NCBI RefSeq assembly: GCF_000331245.1
Contig: NZ_ANFZ01000013.1
Location: 1-64,000, forward strand
Length of the DNA stretch: 64,000 bases
Origin: Blastomonas sp. AAP53
GTDB lineage: Bacteria > Pseudomonadota > Alphaproteobacteria > Sphingomonadales > Sphingomonadaceae
Reading direction: 5' to 3'
The notes under the pieces are model-generated. The model saw only the letters and a list, made by a program, of their open reading frames with translations. It had not been told where the DNA came from and did no database searches. Position numbers and translations under genes: made by a program. Every line of letters begins with the position of its first letter. Position 1 is the first letter of the stretch. This document shows, one piece after another, positions 49,362 through 57,292 of the stretch.

Positions 49362-49993
49362 TCGCATTGATCATCTCTGCCGAGGCACAGGATGATCTCA
49401 ATGCCATTGCCGAGTTTATTGCGCGAGACAATCTGTTGGCTGCCGAGCAGTTCATTGACAGGTTGACGGGCATATTCGGGCGGCTCTGTGAAGCCCCTGG
49501 CATCGGCTCTCTGCGCGACGAACTGATGCCCGGTTTGCGGGGGCGAGCCTTTGGCAGCTATATCGTCTATTACAGGATGGGCCACGACAGTCTTGAGATC
49601 ATCCGCGTCGTGCACAGCGCGCGTGACCAGGCTAAGCTATTCCGTGCTCCTCCGGCAATGGAGCGCTATCCATCAATAAGGCGGATGGTCCAATCCCTTG
49701 GGGCTCTTGGTAAAGATCTCGCAGCCCGTCTCGGTGATGCCGATCGAGTGCTCGAACTGAGCCGACAGCGACCGGTCGCGGGTCACGGCCGTCCAGCCAT
49801 CTTCCAGCATCTTGACCGCCGGCTTGCCGATGTTGATCATCGGCTCGATGGTGAAGAACATGCCGGGGCGAAGCTCTGGCCCGGTCCCGGGGCGACCAGC
49901 GTGGACGACCTCGGGCGCATCGTGAAACAGGCGTCCCAGGCCATGGCCGCAGAAATCGCGGACCACGCCATAGCGGTGCTTTTCCGCGAATGA
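49358..49993 (+). CDS. ParE/RelE-like toxin frame, extended past its normal end
   Basis: Residues 1-95 are a ParE-type toxin: VIALIISAEAQDDLNAIAEF, the core LRGRAFGSYIVYYRMGHDSLEIIRVVHSARD. ParE toxins of this type are about 95-105 residues, but here no stop follows; the frame continues for about 110 more residues as the antisense of the map gene (RRMVQSLGALGKD...). Either the native stop was lost and a 211-residue fusion is made, or the module has decayed. GTG start overlaps the antitoxin stop. Confidence 0.65.
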   Translation: MIALIISAEAQDDLNAIAEFIARDNLLAAEQFIDRLTGIFGRLCEAPGIGSLRDELMPGLRGRAFGSYIVYYRMGHDSLEIIRVVHSARDQAKLFRAPPAMERYPSIRRMVQSLGALGKDLAARLGDADRVLELSRQRPVAGHGRPAIFQHLDRRLADVDHRLDGEEHAGAKLWPGPGATSVDDLGRIVKQASQAMAAEIADHAIAVLFRE

Positions 49994-50497
49994 CTGGATC
50001 GCATGCGCAACGTCGCCCATGCGGTTGCCGGGCCGAGCCTGCTCGATGCCCAGCATCAGGCACTCATAGGTCACATCGACAAGGCGCCGCGCCTTGACGC
50101 CGACATCGCCGATCAGGAACATGCGGCTGGTGTCGCCATGCCAGCCATCGACGATCGGGGTGACATCGATATTGATGATGTCGCCGTCCTTGAGCTTCCG
50201 GTCGGCGGGGATGCCGTGGCACACGACATGGTTGATCGAGGTGCAGCAGCTGTGCGTGAATCCGCGATAGCCCAAAGTCGCCGGAATGCCGCCGCCCGCC
50301 AGCATCAGTTCGCGCGCCCTGGCGTCGATCTCTGCCGTGGTCACGCCTTCGGTGACGAACGCGGTCAGCTCGTCCAGAACATGGGCGGCGAGCTGGCCTG
50401 CCTTGCGCATTCCATCAAAGCCATCCTGGCCGTGGAGCTTGATCGTGCCGTCGCGCATCGGCGTGTCGGCGTTCGTGACGGTGACATACTGGTTCAT
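49673..50497 (-). CDS. map: Methionine aminopeptidase, type I
   Basis: A 274-residue metallo-aminopeptidase that removes the initiator methionine, normally essential. Metal-binding residues are in DGDIINIDVTPIVDGWHGDTSRMF (two Asp), CGHGLGRLFHDAPEV (His), TIEPMIN (Glu) and the late QFEHSIGIT (Glu). The N-terminus is about 20 residues longer than E. coli Map. Its 3' 321 bases are overlapped antisense by the ParE-like frame, and its 5' side faces a Phd/PIN module. Confidence 0.95.
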   Translation of the reverse strand: MNQYVTVTNADTPMRDGTIKLHGQDGFDGMRKAGQLAAHVLDELTAFVTEGVTTAEIDARARELMLAGGGIPATLGYRGFTHSCCTSINHVVCHGIPADRKLKDGDIINIDVTPIVDGWHGDTSRMFLIGDVGVKARRLVDVTYECLMLGIEQARPGNRMGDVAHAIQSFAEKHRYGVVRDFCGHGLGRLFHDAPEVVHAGRPGTGPELRPGMFFTIEPMINIGKPAVKMLEDGWTAVTRDRSLSAQFEHSIGITETGCEIFTKSPKGLDHPPY

Positions 50498-50549
50498 GGT
50501 GATTCCATATAGGGGAGGGCAATCGCTTTTGCGACCCCGACATTGGCAT

Positions 50550-50590
50550 GGACTTAGTCCGTTGACTTAGTCCAGTCAATGGGCTAACCG
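50550..50590 (+). promoter_or_regulatory. Overlapping operator and promoter of the Phd/PIN module
   Basis: GGACTTAGTCC (50550-50560) is a palindrome, GACTTAGTCC is repeated directly at 50564-50573, and TTGACT/AGTCAA (50562-50567 and 50574-50579) form another inverted pair. TTGACT is also a -35 box, with TAACCG 17 bases on (50585-50590). Transcription would then begin at or next to the antitoxin ATG, giving a leaderless message; no ribosome site is visible. Confidence 0.55.
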
Positions 50591-50596
50591 TGTTGC

Positions 50597-50827
50597 ATGA
50601 CCAGCATCGTCAACGTCCATGACGCGAAAACGCATTTTTCCAAGCTGCTTGACCGCGCGCATGCGGGCGAGGAGATCATCCTGGCCAAGGCGGGCAAGCC
50701 CTATGCCCGGCTGGTACCGCTGGAAAAGCCCAGGGTGGAGCGACGGCCCGGCGGGCTCAAGGCCAAGATTCCCGATGGTTTCTTCTTTGATCCGTTGCCC
50801 GAAGAAGAGCTTCGGGCCTGGGAGTGA
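50597..50827 (+). CDS. Phd/YefM family antitoxin
   Basis: A 76-residue antitoxin with the Phd/YefM N-terminal DNA-binding fold: VNVHDAKTHFSKLLDRAHAGEEIILAKAGKPYARLVPLE. The acidic/aromatic C-terminus (FFFDPLPEEELRAWE) is the expected toxin-binding tail. It overlaps the PIN toxin gene by four bases (GTGA). It probably represses its own promoter through the palindromes just upstream. Confidence 0.88.
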   Translation: MTSIVNVHDAKTHFSKLLDRAHAGEEIILAKAGKPYARLVPLEKPRVERRPGGLKAKIPDGFFFDPLPEEELRAWE

Positions 50828-51216
50828 ACGGCCTTCTTTTCGACACGCATGCGCTGATCTGGTGGTGGAACGACAATCCGCTGCTCTCGCAAGGCGTGCG
50901 GCGCAGGCTGCTCGACCCGTCTGGTTCCATCTACGTGAGCGCCGCATCGGCATGGGAAGTGGCGACGAAGGTGCGGCTGGGCAAATGGGCCGAAGCCGAA
51001 GAGGCCGCCGAACTTTTCGAGAGCCTTTGCGATCGCAACGGGTTTGAATTGCTGCCGGTGAGCGTTGCGCACGGCCTGCTCGCCGGAGCACTGCCCGGCG
51101 AGCATCGCGACCCGTTCGACCGGATGATCGCGGCGCAGGCGATTCATGACGACCTCGTCGTGATCACCCGTGACCCCGCGCTGGCCGCCTTGGGCTGCGC
51201 CACCTTCTGGGAATGA
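50824..51216 (+). CDS. PIN domain toxin (VapC-like)
   Basis: A 130-residue PIN ribonuclease. The acidic metal-binding residues are D7 (FDTHALIWW), E45 (SAWEVATK), D96/D99 (HRDPFDRMIAAQA) and D117 (TRDPAL). PIN toxins cut tRNA or rRNA; the target here is unknown. GTG start overlaps the antitoxin stop. Confidence 0.88.
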   Translation: MNGLLFDTHALIWWWNDNPLLSQGVRRRLLDPSGSIYVSAASAWEVATKVRLGKWAEAEEAAELFESLCDRNGFELLPVSVAHGLLAGALPGEHRDPFDRMIAAQAIHDDLVVITRDPALAALGCATFWE

Positions 51217-51232
51217 CGCACCTTTTCGCCGT

Positions 51233-51964
51233 TCACGCTTCGTAGGTCGAAAAGCCCTTGCCCAGCGCCATTTGGCGTGGCCCGGCCGTGCCGACCGCGA
51301 CTGTTGCCGGCCAGCGGATGCCATTGGGCAGCAATCGATCCTTGGCGATGCGCACCACCGAAACCTTGTCGCCCTGGTTGCCGCCCAGCACGTAATAGCC
51401 TTGGCTATCCTCGCCGACATAGAAGCCGACATGGCCCTTCCAGCTGGTCGGCTTTTCGCGCCAGAATACCAGGATCGCGCCGGGTTGGGGTGCGCAGGGT
51501 CCACCGAACCGTTTCCAGTTCTGCGCGCCCAGGGGATTGGCGGGGAGCGGCTCGCTGCTCAATGTCGTGCCGATGCAATGCGCGACGAACAGCCCGCACC
51601 ACGCGATATCATCCGATTTGTAGGGGATGCCCAGATCGGTCGCCCAATCGAGAATGACATGGTTGTTATCGGGGCCGGGCTTTTCCCGGACGCCAAGCAG
51701 TTTCCTGGCTTCCAGCAGCCATGGGATGGCAGGGTCGTCGATGATGTCGGCCGACAGTGCGGCTCCCTGCGCCGGGTTGTCGAGGCCAAGCGCGGCCTTG
51801 GTCAGCGGCCCGACAATGCCATCGACCTGCAGGCCATGGGCAGCCTGAAAGGCCCTGACCGCAGCTTCGGTGCGCTTGCCCCAGCTGCCATCGATATTGC
51901 CCGGGCTGAACCCCCTGGCGGCGAGTGCCTGTTGAACCAATACGACGTTTGATTTCGCTGACAT
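51233..51964 (-). CDS. Peptidoglycan-binding and TIGR02594-like amidase protein
   Basis: A 243-residue protein. An N-terminal PG_binding_1 domain (VQQALAARGFSPGNIDGSWGKRTEAAVRAFQ, about 10-65) is followed by a CHAP-like TIGR02594 domain with the nucleophile Cys in DDIAWCGLFVAHC and His in WKGHVGFYVGE. It probably cleaves peptidoglycan crosslinks. There is no signal peptide, and a GGAGGT site precedes ATG 51964. Such genes occur both in phages and in sphingomonad chromosomes; no other phage gene is near. Confidence 0.8.
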   Translation of the reverse strand: MSAKSNVVLVQQALAARGFSPGNIDGSWGKRTEAAVRAFQAAHGLQVDGIVGPLTKAALGLDNPAQGAALSADIIDDPAIPWLLEARKLLGVREKPGPDNNHVILDWATDLGIPYKSDDIAWCGLFVAHCIGTTLSSEPLPANPLGAQNWKRFGGPCAPQPGAILVFWREKPTSWKGHVGFYVGEDSQGYYVLGGNQGDKVSVVRIAKDRLLPNGIRWPATVAVGTAGPRQMALGKGFSTYEA

Positions 51965-52149
51965 TGTACGGGACCTCCGACTCATTCAAAGCGTGCTGAC
52001 GACGCTGAGGATAAGGCAGCGCTGCGCGCCGGCTGGTCCAATCTGGTCCATTTCCGAGCGAAGCCCGGGCAGATGCAGATGCGGCCCGGTGCGCTGGCGG
52101 CGCGCTCGGGTCTTGCGCGGCCGGGCAAAGTGGGTATTGCAATGCCCTT

Positions 52150-52917
52150 ATGCTCCCCACCCAAAACCCCCGCATCTGGACCGCCGCGCTGATCGTGATC
52201 GGCGACGAAATCCTCTCTGGCCGCACCCAGGACAAGAATGTCGCGCAGGTCGCGACATGGCTGAATGTGCAGGGAATCCGGCTGAAAGAGGTGCGGGTGG
52301 TCGCCGATGACATGGATGCGATCGTCGAGGCGGTGAACCTGCTGCGCGCGCGCAACGATTACCTGTTCACCACCGGCGGGATCGGCCCGACGCATGACGA
52401 TATCACCGTCGATGCCATTGCGCAGGCGCTGGGCGTCGCCGTGGTGATCCACCCGACAGCCCGCGCCATTCTGGAGCGATATTATGAGACGCGTGGCGGC
52501 CTGAACGAAGGGCGGCTGCGCATGGCGCGGGTGCCCGAGGGTGCAGAGCTGATCGAAAACCGCATGTCGGGGGCGCCGGGCATCCAGATCGGCAACGTGT
52601 TCCTGATGGCGGGCGTGCCGCATATTACCGCAGGCATGCTCGATGCGCTCACTGGCACGCTCGAAGGCGGATTGCCGGTGCTGTCAGCCACCCTTGGCTG
52701 CTGGGTCGCCGAGAGCGAGGTCGCAGACATGCTGGGCGCGACCGAACGCGCGCACGAGGGATGCCAGATTGGCAGCTATCCGTTCTTCCGCGAGGGCAAG
52801 GTCGGCGCGAACTTCGTCATCCGCTCGGTCGATCAGGCGCAGCTCGATGGCTGTGCCGCCGCGTTGACGTCCGCGCTTCAGGCCACCGGGCGCGAGGTCA
52901 CGCCCGGCGGTATCTGA
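52150..52917 (+). CDS. CinA-like molybdopterin-binding domain protein
   Basis: A 255-residue protein consisting of the N-terminal (COG1058, MoCF-like) half of CinA: IVIGDEILSGRTQDKN, YLFTTGGIGPTHDDITVDAIAQ, and RMARVPEGAELIEN. It lacks the C-terminal deamidase half, as is usual for stand-alone alphaproteobacterial copies. COG1058 proteins are linked to nicotinamide nucleotide recycling (ADP-ribose or NMN-related pyrophosphatase). Confidence 0.85.
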   Translation: MLPTQNPRIWTAALIVIGDEILSGRTQDKNVAQVATWLNVQGIRLKEVRVVADDMDAIVEAVNLLRARNDYLFTTGGIGPTHDDITVDAIAQALGVAVVIHPTARAILERYYETRGGLNEGRLRMARVPEGAELIENRMSGAPGIQIGNVFLMAGVPHITAGMLDALTGTLEGGLPVLSATLGCWVAESEVADMLGATERAHEGCQIGSYPFFREGKVGANFVIRSVDQAQLDGCAAALTSALQATGREVTPGGI

Positions 52918-52932
52918 TCAATCTTGCGCCGA

Positions 52933-53250
52933 TCAATCTTCAGGTGCGATGGTGACCTTCAGGCCGTCGAGCGCGGCGGTCATCTGGATCTGGCACGACA
53001 GACGCGAGGTGGCGTTGCGATGATCCGAGCTGTCCAGCAGATCGTCTTCATCGGCGCTGATCGGGGGCAGCTTGTCGGTCCACTCGCCATCGACATGGAT
53101 ATGGCAGGTCGCGCACGAGCAGCATCCGCCGCACAGCGCCAGCAGTTCGTCGAAACCATTGTCGCGGATCGCTTCCATAACGGACAGGCCGTTATCGGCG
53201 TCAATGGTGCTCTCTTCGCCTGCGCGGTTGATGACGGTCAGCTTTGGCAT
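52933..53250 (-). CDS. [2Fe-2S] ferredoxin, adrenodoxin/putidaredoxin type
   Basis: A 105-residue ferredoxin. The cluster ligands are C40, C46, C49 ([11 protein letters not shown]) and C86 (SRLSCQI), the C-x5-C-x2-C-x36-C spacing of vertebrate-type ferredoxins that donate electrons to P450s and Rieske oxygenases. No partner reductase or oxygenase is adjacent. ATG 53250 gives the conserved start [11 protein letters not shown]. Confidence 0.93.
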   Translation of the reverse strand: MPKLTVINRAGEESTIDADNGLSVMEAIRDNGFDELLALCGGCCSCATCHIHVDGEWTDKLPPISADEDDLLDSSDHRNATSRLSCQIQMTAALDGLKVTIAPED

Positions 53251-53356
53251 GGAAACTCCCCACAAGATGGCAGGGACGTCTGGTCCCAGCAAACGCCGCT
53301 GCTATGATCAACGCGACGCCCGAATGCAAGGGGCGGATAGGGCCGGGAACCAAGAT

Positions 53357-53974
53357 ATGGGAATGACAGAGCAGCAACTCACCCAGGGGCTCGACGCGGT
53401 TGCGGCGCGCGAACCAGCGATTGCGCGCGCGCTCTCCATCGCCGGCTATCCCGAAACGCGCATTCGGGAGAGGGGCTATGCAACCTTGCTGCGCACCATC
53501 GTCGGCCAGCAGGTCAGCGTGGCATCAGCGGCATCGGTGTGGACCAAGCTGGAGGCGGCACTGGGCACCGGCTGCGCGCCCGAAGTGCTGATCGCAGCGG
53601 ATTTCGATGCTTTGCGCGCCTGCGGGCTGTCGCGCCAGAAACAGGGCTATGCCCGGTCGCTGGCAGAACTGGTGGTGGCAGGCGCGCTCGACCTGGAGCA
53701 GTTGCCCGCCGACGACGAGGCCGCGATTGCCGAGCTGGTGCGGATCAAGGGCATCGGCCGCTGGTCGGCGGAAATCTATCTGCTGTTCGCCGAAGGACGT
53801 CCCGATATCTGGCCGGCAGGCGACCTGGCGGTGCAGGCAGGGATCGGGCGCATCCTGGGGCTGGAGGCGCGCCCCTCGGAGAAGGAGACGCGCCTGATCG
53901 CCGAGCCCTGGTCACCGCATCGCGGCGCGGTCGCGATCCTGACCTGGCATTGCTACAACAACGCCGCGCTGTGA
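53357..53974 (+). CDS. DNA-3-methyladenine glycosylase, AlkA-like
   Basis: A 205-residue HhH-GPD base-excision enzyme. The helix-hairpin-helix is LVRIKGIGRWSAEIYLL (about 128-143), and the catalytic aspartate is D156 in PAGDLAVQAG. It lacks the N-terminal beta domain of E. coli AlkA, as in many short alphaproteobacterial forms. It removes alkylated purines. ATG 53357 or 53363 may be the start. Confidence 0.9.
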   Translation: MGMTEQQLTQGLDAVAAREPAIARALSIAGYPETRIRERGYATLLRTIVGQQVSVASAASVWTKLEAALGTGCAPEVLIAADFDALRACGLSRQKQGYARSLAELVVAGALDLEQLPADDEAAIAELVRIKGIGRWSAEIYLLFAEGRPDIWPAGDLAVQAGIGRILGLEARPSEKETRLIAEPWSPHRGAVAILTWHCYNNAAL

Positions 53975-53978
53975 CCGA

Positions 53979-54518
53979 TCAGCCCTTGAACAGGATGCGG
54001 CCATTGGCCAGCCGGTTGCGGTTGAGCGAGGTCACTTCCTTGAGGAAGCTGGTGGGCTTCTTGTAGAACTTGCTGCCGGGGTTGATCTTCAACCCTGCGG
54101 CGGTGGCGACTTCGCCGATGAAATGGACGCAGTTGGCCTTGTTGAGGTTGTAGCTCTTCTGCTTCTTGGTGCGCCATTTCTCGCGCACCGCGATCACCGC
54201 GCGATATTCGGCATCGGTCAACTCATAGCTGAAATGCGGTGCGCTGCTGGCGATGTACTTGGGCTTGAGCACGCTGGTCTCGCCCTCGACCCAGCCGAAC
54301 AGGATGCTGGGTCCGGTGCTGGTGGCGGTGAAGCCGATATTGGTGTCGACCATTTCGCCGGTCGAATCGACCTTGCCCTTCAGCGTCGCGAAGGCATGCG
54401 GAAACTGGCTGCCCAGTTCGTGGCTGTAGAAGGTGATGGTCACGGCGGCGTGCGCGGCATGGGCCCAGCACAGCATCGGCGCGATGAAAAAGGTCAGCAT
54501 CAGGCGCTTGATCATCAT
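53979..54518 (-). CDS. Exported Cys/His protein, possible permuted papain-like fold
   Basis: A 179-residue protein with a signal peptide (LMLTFFIAPMLCWAHAAHA). A His in GSQFPHAFATLKG comes before a Cys in NKANCVHFIGEVA. This His-then-Cys order is seen in permuted NlpC/P60-LRAT-like enzymes, but the fold is only a guess. Its ATG overlaps the stop of the ABC permease fusion by four bases, so it is the last gene of that unit. Confidence 0.6.
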   Translation of the reverse strand: MMIKRLMLTFFIAPMLCWAHAAHAAVTITFYSHELGSQFPHAFATLKGKVDSTGEMVDTNIGFTATSTGPSILFGWVEGETSVLKPKYIASSAPHFSYELTDAEYRAVIAVREKWRTKKQKSYNLNKANCVHFIGEVATAAGLKINPGSKFYKKPTSFLKEVTSLNRNRLANGRILFKG

Positions 54519-56074
54519 CGATTGGTTCCCTGGGGGCTTGGTGAAGATGGCTTTGTGGAAATGGCCTCGTCCAGCCATGCAGCCGAATCGGCCGGACTCT
54601 GCTTGTCGTCGTCCCTGTCGACGCGATAATTGGCCTCACGCATTTTTTCCACCGGGATTGCGCCGACCAGAGGCTTGAGCGCCGCGACCAGCTGTGGGTC
54701 GGCGGCGGCGGAGCGGCTGACCATCAGGATCGCGTCGTACGAGGGCACTGCGCCCTTTGGATCTTCCAGCACGACAAAGCCATTCGCGGCGATGCGGCCA
54801 TCGGACGAGAAGGCCGAGATGATGTCCGCCTCGCCCAGCGCCAGCGCGCGGTACATGAAGGTGGGTTCGAACGCGCGCCGGCCCTTGAAGCGCAGCGGAT
54901 AGGCGGCCTGCACCATCTGCCATTCGGGCCGTTCCAGAAACTCGACATCGGTGCCGAACACGAACTGCGGCGCGACGCGGACAACATCGTCGAGGCTGCG
55001 CAGCCCCAGCCGCCGGGCATCGTCGGGCCGCACGGCAAAGGCATAGGTGTTCTCGAACCCCAAGGCCCCGACCAGCTGCACGCCATGCTGCGCGTTGGCC
55101 CAGCGGGCGATCGCGGCGATCATGTCGGCGCGGGGCTCGGGGTCCTGCCGCCGCATTTCGTTGGTCCAGATCGTACCGGCATAGTCGACAAGGATCTGCA
55201 CCTCGTCGGTCGCCAGCGCGCGGAACACCACCGCGCTGCCGAGCCCCTCGCGATAGCGCACCGCATAGCCCGCCTTTTCCAGCCGCTGGCCGATCAGCCG
55301 TGCAAGAATATACTGTTCTGAGAAGCGCTTGGCGCCGATAGTTACCACCGGCTTGTCACTCTGCGGCGCTGGCCACAGCGCGATGGCCAGCCCGGCGGCA
55401 AGCGCGATGCCGGCTCCCCAGATCCGCTTGTGCCTGCGCCAGCGGATGCCGCTTTCGATCAACCCGAGTAGCAGGTCGACGGTGATCGCAAGGCCAGCGG
55501 CGACCAGGCATCCGGCGAGCACCAGCGACCAGTTCTGCGTCTGCAGCCCGGCAAAGATCAGGTCGCCCAGGCTGGGCTGGCCGACGGTGGTGGACAGCGT
55601 CGCCGCGCCGATCGTCCACACCGCGGCGGTGCGCACGCCCGCCATGATCGTGGGCGAGGCGAGCGGGGCTTCGACCAGCCAGAGCTTCTGCAGGCCTGTC
55701 ATGCCCACGCCATCGGCGGCCTCGACCATCGCCGGTTCGACCGACCGCAGCCCGGTCACCGCGTTGCGCAGGATCGGCAGCAGCGCATAGAGCGTCAGCG
55801 CGAGCAGCGAGGGCAGGAAGCCCAAAGGCGAGATGGCATCGCCAAAGACGGTGGAGAGCGCGAGCAGCAGCGGAAAGAACAGGGCGAGCAGCGCCAGCGC
55901 GGGGATGGTCTGGATCAGGCTGGCAAAGCCCAGTGTGACACTTGCCACTGTCCGGCTGCGCACCGACCAGATCGCGAGCGGCAGCGCGATCAGCAGCGCA
56001 AGGCCCAGAGCGGCAAAGCTCAGCTGCACATGCTGTGCGAGCAGATCGAGGATGCGCGGCCAGTCAAGCGTCAT
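54515..56074 (-). CDS. Osmoprotectant ABC importer, fused permease and binding protein
   Basis: A 519-residue protein. Residues 1-210 form an ABC permease with five or six helices and the coupling EAA-like segment (EAADGVGMTGLQKLWLVEAPLA). After a further membrane helix, residues ~245-515 are an OpuAC-type periplasmic binding domain (TIGAKRFSEQYILARLIG, GSAVVFRALATDEVQILVDYAG). Together they import choline, betaine or related quaternary amines. It works with the ATPase upstream; 201 bases of repeats separate the two. Confidence 0.9.
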   Translation of the reverse strand: MTLDWPRILDLLAQHVQLSFAALGLALLIALPLAIWSVRSRTVASVTLGFASLIQTIPALALLALFFPLLLALSTVFGDAISPLGFLPSLLALTLYALLPILRNAVTGLRSVEPAMVEAADGVGMTGLQKLWLVEAPLASPTIMAGVRTAAVWTIGAATLSTTVGQPSLGDLIFAGLQTQNWSLVLAGCLVAAGLAITVDLLLGLIESGIRWRRHKRIWGAGIALAAGLAIALWPAPQSDKPVVTIGAKRFSEQYILARLIGQRLEKAGYAVRYREGLGSAVVFRALATDEVQILVDYAGTIWTNEMRRQDPEPRADMIAAIARWANAQHGVQLVGALGFENTYAFAVRPDDARRLGLRSLDDVVRVAPQFVFGTDVEFLERPEWQMVQAAYPLRFKGRRAFEPTFMYRALALGEADIISAFSSDGRIAANGFVVLEDPKGAVPSYDAILMVSRSAAADPQLVAALKPLVGAIPVEKMREANYRVDRDDDKQSPADSAAWLDEAISTKPSSPSPQGTNR

Positions 56075-56099
56075 CTGTTTTGCTCGCTACCGTGCGGCG

Positions 56100-56275
56100 C
56101 ACACGTCCCTCGACTTCGCTCGGGAACTCGGAGAGGGGGGTGAACTGGTCTTCTCACATTCACCCCGGCGCATACGTCCCTCGACTTCGCTCGGGACAGA
56201 CGGGAGAGGGTGAATTGGTTTCCCTGATTCACCCCAGAGCATAGTTCTCCGAGTTCCCGAGCGAAGTCGAGGGGC
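56100..56275. repeat. Repeat cluster inside the ABC importer locus
   Basis: Three copies of CCCTCGACTTCGCTCGGGA: 56100-56132 and 56173-56200 in one orientation, 56247-56275 inverted. They fill the gap between the ATPase gene and the permease fusion gene and could attenuate readthrough within the operon. Confidence 0.9.
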
Positions 56276-57094
56276 CTACGCACCCAGCTTCCCTTCCGCA
56301 TGGCGCATCGCGGTGATCCGCTCCGCCTGCAGCCGGGGCACCGCCACGAGCGCCTCGGCCTCCGCGCCGCAGCCGCCCGCGATCAGCTGCGCCGGCGTCG
56401 CGTCCGCCGCGATCCGGCCTGCGTCCATCACCCACACGCGGTCGGCGAACAGCAGGGCCTCGGCCATGTCGTGCGTGACCATGATCGTGGTCAGCCCCAG
56501 CCGTTCGTGCAGCGCGCGATATTGCTCGCCCAGCGCCTCGCGGGTGACGGGGTCGAGCGCGCCGAACGGTTCGTCCATCAGCATCAGCCCCGGCTCTCCG
56601 GCCAGCGCGCGGGCGACGCCGACGCGCTGCTGCTGCCCGCCCGACAGCTGCTCGGGCAGGCGCGCCGCGAAATCGCGTGGCAGATCGACGAGGTCGAGCA
56701 AGGTCGCCACGCGCGCTTCCGCCAGTGGTTTGCCGGTGGCGAGCCGCGCGCCGATGCCGATGTTCTGCGCCACGGTCATGTGCGGGAACAGGCCGATGTT
56801 CTGGAACACATAGCCGATCGAGCGGCGCAGCTGATGGGGTTCTTGGCTCGCAACATCCGCGCCATCGATTCGCACATTGCCGGTATCGGGCTCGATCAGC
56901 CGGTTGACCGTCTTGAGCAATGTCGACTTGCCCGATCCGGATGATCCGACGATGGCGACGAAGGTGCCCGGCGAAATTGTCGCATCAACGCACGCGATGG
57001 CGACCGTGCTGCCATAAGCCTTGGCGACGCCCTCGAACGCTACGGCAGGGCCGCGCGCGCTGGCGGGCCGGGAGAAAGAGGGGGAGGTCGCCAT
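56276..57094 (-). CDS. ABC transporter ATP-binding protein, OpuCA/ProV-like
   Basis: A 272-residue ATPase. Walker A is GSSGSGKST (50-58), the signature LSGGQQQR (150-157), Walker B LMLMDEPFGALD (about 171-182) and the switch His in VTHDMAEAL. There is no CBS domain at the C-terminus, which is shorter than in ProV. It energises the permease-binding protein fusion encoded downstream. The last codons lie next to the repeat cluster. Confidence 0.9.
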   Translation of the reverse strand: MATSPSFSRPASARGPAVAFEGVAKAYGSTVAIACVDATISPGTFVAIVGSSGSGKSTLLKTVNRLIEPDTGNVRIDGADVASQEPHQLRRSIGYVFQNIGLFPHMTVAQNIGIGARLATGKPLAEARVATLLDLVDLPRDFAARLPEQLSGGQQQRVGVARALAGEPGLMLMDEPFGALDPVTREALGEQYRALHERLGLTTIMVTHDMAEALLFADRVWVMDAGRIAADATPAQLIAGGCGAEAEALVAVPRLQAERITAMRHAEGKLGA

Positions 57095-57189
57095 GCAGAC
57101 CTGCTTATAGGCGGCGCTTTGTGGCGCTGGCTAGCCACTTGCGTGATGCGTGACGCGGCCATAGCGTGGCAGCAGAACCCACCTCCGTT

Positions 57190-57264
57190 TGTCCCGAGCG
57201 AAGTCGAGGGACGTATACGCAACCGCTGGCGCATACGTCCCTCGACTTCGCTCGGGAACTCGGG
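57190..57264. repeat. Inverted pair of repeats upstream of the SDR gene
   Basis: TCCCGAGCGAAGTCGAGGGA at 57190-57217 and its inverted copy at 57231-57264, separated by about 14 bases: a strong cruciform just upstream of the SDR ribosome site. Same family as 56100-56275. Confidence 0.9.
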
Positions 57265-57292
57265 AAGGTTGGAGCCAGGGGAGCCTCAATCA

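Noticed and set aside
51233-51964. Endolysin-like gene as evidence of a prophage
   Set aside because: No integrase, capsid, portal or tail gene is nearby, and the neighbours are ordinary chromosomal genes. I keep it as a single cell-wall enzyme gene.
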